Source: Thermococcaceae archaeon (lineage in GTDB: Archaea > Methanobacteriota_B > Thermococci > Thermococcales > Thermococcaceae). From it: a DNA stretch of 7,627 nt. The position numbers and the translations under genes were made by a program. The notes beneath the pieces were generated by a model. It was not told where the DNA came from, ran no database searches, and worked only from the letters and a program-made list of their open reading frames with translations. Within the stretch, counting starts at the first letter, position 1. The number at the start of each line of letters is the position of its first letter. Shown here piece by piece: positions 4,454 through 7,627 of the stretch. The DNA lies in contig JAMOPD010000118.1 of NCBI GenBank assembly GCA_027064745.1, forward strand, positions 1 through 7,627, written 5' to 3'.

Positions 4454-6076
4454 ATGAGAATGAGGAGTATCTGGATAGTGGCATTAATGCTTCTTGGAGT
4501 GGTTGCTAGTGGTTGCATCAGTAGCAGTGGAGGAACTCAGACTTCCTCTACAACGGTACAGCTTACCGGAGATTTCACAAAGGATGCAGTTTCTATAGGA
4601 AAAGTACTTGAGCAAAAGGGAATTAACGAAGTTAAGTTTTCTGCATGGGGTTCCGGTGACCCTAACAGTGTCATGAGAGTTTATGGAATTGTTGAGGCTG
4701 CGAGAAGAATAAACAGAATCTGGGAGAAGAACGGGATTAAGGTGAAAATAACTATTACAGACACGAATTATGTTGCCTCCTTCCAGGATGCATACAAAGA
4801 GTACCTCAGCAAGCAGCCCCTCGGGCAGGCTGGTGATTTCTTCGTGAATAGCTACGCTTTTCTCCCTACATTGGCAGATGAAGGCTACATTCTTGATATA
4901 ACTGACTACGCTAAAGCATACAAGAGCGTCATTGATGATTTCTATCCGTCTCTCATTGAGGCCTCCAAGTACAACGGAAAACTCTACGGCCTGCCGCAGG
5001 ACACCGAGGCGAGGCCTCTCTACATCAGGAAAGACGTTGCAGCTAAGATAGGTTTTAACCTTAATAGTCTCGATGAAAAAGTAAAGAACGGAGAATTTAC
5101 TTGGACTGATGTCTATTATTGGGCCAAGAAAGCCAAAGAAAATGGAGTGAAGTGGGGATTAATCCACAGAAAAGGCTCAGCGCATCCTGACCTGATACAG
5201 TTCATCTTCGCCTTCGGTGGAAAGCTTTATGATGAGAACACCGGAAAGCTCATCTTGGACGTTCCCGCTGTGTATAAGTGGCTCTACGTTGAGTGGAAGT
5301 TTGCCCGTGATGGCCTCCTTCCAGAGGACATAATGAGCTGGGACTGGGCCAAGCAGATACACCCAACAGTTGTTGAGGGCAGAACTCTCTTCGACATAGG
5401 CGGAACTTGGTACTGGACCGAGTGGCAGACCAAGCAATACTATCATGGAAGGGGATTGAAGCCTGAGGAGGTTAAAGAGTGGTTTTATTACACCCTCTTC
5501 CCGGCTGGAGAGAAGGGAGACAAGCCGGTTACACTGAGCCAGCCCTTCGTCTGGATGATAAACTCCAAAGCAGGCCAGCAAAATCCGAAGTATGATGAGC
5601 TCAAGGATATCTATCATGAGCTCGCGTTCCTTATGGTGATAAAGGCAAGTGATCCGGACATAAACGCAATCCACAGCGTCATTTCAGCCCACTTACCCGT
5701 TAGAAAGGCTGCAGCTGAGCTTATCAAGGATGAAAAATGGCTCAATGACCTAAAGAACCTCAACCTCGACTTGGATCAGACAGTTAAAGACAACATCAGA
5801 GACATTGTCCAAGCAACAGTAAATCCAATCAACGCTCAATTCCTCGCAGATGTCAGCTACATGCTTGAATACACCCACTTGGCTCCAGCTCATCCAAAGT
5901 ATCCTGCACTGGCTGATATATTCAAGGAGGCTGTTGATAAAGTGTTGAGAAATGAAATGACTCCAAAGGATGCAGTTAACTATATCATCCAGAAAGTCAA
6001 GGCAGACCCTGGACTTGCTAAGAACGTAGAGATTGTCGGAGAAATTCCTAAGAACTGGAAGTTCCCTCAGCAATGA
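4454..6076 (+). CDS. CUT1-type sugar ABC transporter, lipoprotein solute-binding protein
   Basis: The 540-residue protein begins MRMRS, a hydrophobic stretch and the lipobox VASGC, so C21 is the likely lipid-anchored first mature residue. A Ser/Thr-rich linker follows (22-36). The rest reads as a family-1 extracellular solute-binding protein: KFSAWGSGDP near residue 60, PLGQAGDFFVNSYAFLPTLAD, the YNGKLYGLPQDTEARPLYIRKD hinge-type region (landmarks), and WTDVYYWAKKAKENG. Many Trp/Tyr residues (WDWAKQI, GTWYWTEWQTKQYYHG) suit stacking on sugars. It would capture solute outside the membrane and deliver it to the permeases encoded next. At 540 residues it is longer than maltose/trehalose binding proteins of this group (about 430-450). 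The substrate cannot be read from sequence; a sugar, oligosaccharide or polyol is likely. Its stop overlaps the SD of the next gene. The divergent neighbour is inositol phosphate synthase. Confidence 0.88.
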   Translation: MRMRSIWIVALMLLGVVASGCISSSGGTQTSSTTVQLTGDFTKDAVSIGKVLEQKGINEVKFSAWGSGDPNSVMRVYGIVEAARRINRIWEKNGIKVKITITDTNYVASFQDAYKEYLSKQPLGQAGDFFVNSYAFLPTLADEGYILDITDYAKAYKSVIDDFYPSLIEASKYNGKLYGLPQDTEARPLYIRKDVAAKIGFNLNSLDEKVKNGEFTWTDVYYWAKKAKENGVKWGLIHRKGSAHPDLIQFIFAFGGKLYDENTGKLILDVPAVYKWLYVEWKFARDGLLPEDIMSWDWAKQIHPTVVEGRTLFDIGGTWYWTEWQTKQYYHGRGLKPEEVKEWFYYTLFPAGEKGDKPVTLSQPFVWMINSKAGQQNPKYDELKDIYHELAFLMVIKASDPDINAIHSVISAHLPVRKAAAELIKDEKWLNDLKNLNLDLDQTVKDNIRDIVQATVNPINAQFLADVSYMLEYTHLAPAHPKYPALADIFKEAVDKVLRNEMTPKDAVNYIIQKVKADPGLAKNVEIVGEIPKNWKFPQQ

Positions 6077-6085
6077 GGTGGTGAC

Positions 6086-7024
6086 ATGAATAAAGATCGG
6101 CTCACAGCTCTCTCATTTTTTCTTTCTCCTATGATTGTTATGGTATTGCTCTTCTATCTTGTACCTTTAGTCATGACTATTTATATAAGCCTTACACAGA
6201 TGCGAAACTGGAATGTTAGCAAATATCTTACGGAATTTGTGGGTTTTTACAATTATCACAGGCTTTTTTACATGTTCCAGCATGATCCAACGTTTAAAGC
6301 CGTTCTCCTCACCACTGTGGTCTTTGTTGGGATTACGCTCATCGTTAACGTCCTCGGAGGTTTAGCTCTGGCTCTGGCGACGTTCTTTATAGAGGATAAA
6401 CCCGCTTCAGCCTTTAGACTTCTCTGGCTTCTGCCAAGAATGTCTCCTATCGCCGTCTACAGTCTTGTTTGGTACTACTTCTTCCATGGAAGTGATATTG
6501 GAACGCTTAACTCAATTCTCATGAAGCTCGGTATAATCTCCCACCCAATTGCTTGGGGTCAGATTGTTCCTTGGGGGGCCTGGAGCATAATAATCTTTGT
6601 TAACGGTCTTGTCGGTGTTAGCTTTGGTATGATAGTTTTTACTTCAGCTTTAAATCAAATACCAAAGGAGCTTGTTATAGCCGCAAGGGTTGATGGAGCA
6701 TCCTCATGGCAGATTTCAAGAAAGATTCTCATACCCATGATTAGATGGCACCTCCTCTATGTTCTGACATGGCAGTTCCTCAGCCTACTGACGACGTATC
6801 CCCATCTCTTCCTTCTCGTCCAGTGGGATTTGGTGAATGGAGACTATGGAACCACTTTGGCTCTTTATGTCTTTAATACTGCCTTTGGAAGGGGGGAGCA
6901 GGATCAAGGGCTGGCTGCTGCTGCCGCAGTGCTTTTATCAATCATTGGCATAATAGGTGGCTTTGTTACCTTAAAAGTCCTGCAGTTTGAGAAAATGATG
7001 AAAAGACCAAGAGGTGACTTCTGA
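6086..7024 (+). CDS. CUT1-type sugar ABC transporter permease, MalF/UgpA-like
   Basis: This 312-residue integral membrane protein has about six membrane segments (roughly 8-34, 72-101, 107-133, 163-188, 222-245, 275-298). The cytoplasmic EAA loop is at 195-217, ELVIAARVDGASSWQISRK leading to ILIPMI, with the conserved G204 that contacts the ATPase. The short N-terminus followed at once by TM1, and the long periplasm-side part between TM1 and TM2, fit the first permease of CUT1 systems. It would form half of the membrane channel with the next protein. The SD GAGGTGGTGA (6075-6084) starts inside the stop codon of the solute-binding gene, so the genes are coupled. ATG 6086 is the only well-placed start. 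The end overlaps the next start in ATGA. Family is certain; substrate is unknown. Confidence 0.92.
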   Translation: MNKDRLTALSFFLSPMIVMVLLFYLVPLVMTIYISLTQMRNWNVSKYLTEFVGFYNYHRLFYMFQHDPTFKAVLLTTVVFVGITLIVNVLGGLALALATFFIEDKPASAFRLLWLLPRMSPIAVYSLVWYYFFHGSDIGTLNSILMKLGIISHPIAWGQIVPWGAWSIIIFVNGLVGVSFGMIVFTSALNQIPKELVIAARVDGASSWQISRKILIPMIRWHLLYVLTWQFLSLLTTYPHLFLLVQWDLVNGDYGTTLALYVFNTAFGRGEQDQGLAAAAAVLLSIIGIIGGFVTLKVLQFEKMMKRPRGDF

Positions 7025-7627
7025 TGAAGGATGTTGAGACAAGACCCAAGAGGTATAGCAGAGTTATAATCCTGACAATCCTACTCACAAGCCTTCCTCT
7101 AATTATTGGCTTTTCTCTGCTCGTGCTTTCAAGCTTCAGCACAGATATGGTAACAAATTTGAACCCTTCCTCCTTCCATCCTACCATAGAAAACTGGATT
7201 AATGTTTTCCATGGAAAACTCGCCACAACAGGTGGAATAAGAGCAAATATACTGCAAATTACACTGAATACCCTGATAGTGGCTCTCGGTGTTGCTGGGG
7301 TTGTAACCGCAATCAGCGCTCTTGCTGGTTATTCTCTTTCAAGGATCAACTTCAGAGGAAGAAAGCACATGATGATACTTCTTCTGGTTCTGCATGCATT
7401 TCCAGGTGTTGCTCTTATTGTAGGCGTTTATCTTCTCTATCGTTTAACATTTCCCCAAACTTCTGACTTTGTCAGGCTTTATTCCTTTACATATGTTATA
7501 TTCGCAAGGGCTGCCCTTGAAATTCCAATGTCAGTTTGGCTGATGAAGGGGTTCTTTGACACCATACCATGGGAGTTTGAGTGGTCGGGCATAATTGATG
7601 GGGCATCAAGGATAAAGGTGTGGAGGA
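7024..7627 (+). CDS. CUT1-type sugar ABC transporter permease, MalG/UgpE-like (3' end outside window)
   Basis: The frame starts at ATG 7024, which shares one base with the TGA of the previous gene, and is preceded by GAGGTGA (7012-7018). It runs to the window end, giving 201 residues. Visible are TM1 (about 13-36), an external segment with PTIENWINVFHG, TM2 (79-103) ending SLSRINFRGRK, and TM3 (116-140) with HAFPGVALIVGVYLLY, the usual position of the MalG FP motif. A fourth segment follows (155-175), ending in the start of the EAA loop at 184-196, EFEWSGIIDGASR. The positions normally reading EAA are W-S-G here, while the IDGAS core is kept. The remaining loop, the last membrane segments and the C-terminus lie outside. 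It pairs with the MalF-like protein. No ATP-binding subunit is in the window. Confidence 0.92.
   Translation, partial: MKDVETRPKRYSRVIILTILLTSLPLIIGFSLLVLSSFSTDMVTNLNPSSFHPTIENWINVFHGKLATTGGIRANILQITLNTLIVALGVAGVVTAISALAGYSLSRINFRGRKHMMILLLVLHAFPGVALIVGVYLLYRLTFPQTSDFVRLYSFTYVIFARAALEIPMSVWLMKGFFDTIPWEFEWSGIIDGASRIKVWR

Noticed and set aside
5177..5674. 165-codon minus-strand frame within the solute-binding protein gene
   Set aside because: Antisense shadow without SD or recognisable domain.

Overview
The window reads as the chromosome of a hyperthermophilic archaeon of the order Thermococcales (Thermococcus or Pyrococcus). Supporting signs are GAGGTG/GGGGTG Shine-Dalgarno sites about 5-7 nt before most starts, BRE/TATA promoters, a lipoprotein signal ending in SGC, and a gene set typical of the group: a ParA/RHH pair, RibL-type FAD synthase, a PUA protein of the MCT-1/Tma20 type, archaeal OMP decarboxylase, a DUF4443 protein, archaeal myo-inositol-1-phosphate synthase and a CUT1 sugar ABC transporter. 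The species cannot be fixed from the sequence alone.

Layout. Positions 1-698 (+) hold the C-terminal part of a ParA-type ATPase overlapping a small lysine-rich ribbon-helix-helix protein, an arrangement like archaeal segAB DNA-partition cassettes. Positions 699-830 lie between convergent genes and contain a degenerate second copy of the 3' end of the RHH gene. Positions 831-3023 (-) form a tight four-gene operon, transcribed DUF4443 regulator-like gene, pyrF, PUA protein, ribL, with gaps or overlaps of only a few bases and each downstream gene's SD inside or next to the upstream gene's end. Positions 3117-4265 (-) hold inositol-1-phosphate synthase alone, followed by a T-rich terminator. Positions 4266-4453 are a divergent promoter region. 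Positions 4454-7627 (+) are an ABC importer operon: lipoprotein solute-binding protein, first permease, and a second permease cut by the window end. Any ATPase lies beyond the window.

How the parts fit. The FAD synthase, OMP decarboxylase and PUA protein link cofactor synthesis, pyrimidine synthesis and translation in one housekeeping operon that may be controlled by the winged-helix DUF4443 protein. Inositol-1-phosphate synthase feeds inositol phospholipids and the heat/salt solute di-myo-inositol phosphate. The most interesting regulatory feature is the 15-bp dyad GTGATAAATTATCAC. It sits exactly between the two divergent BRE/TATA elements and could co-regulate inositol phosphate synthesis with the sugar importer. 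A perfect 7-bp hairpin lies in the importer mRNA leader.

There is no RNA gene, CRISPR array, insertion sequence or clear mobile element. Most of the window is ordinary core genome; the findings are mainly regulatory or evolutionary details rather than a new system.
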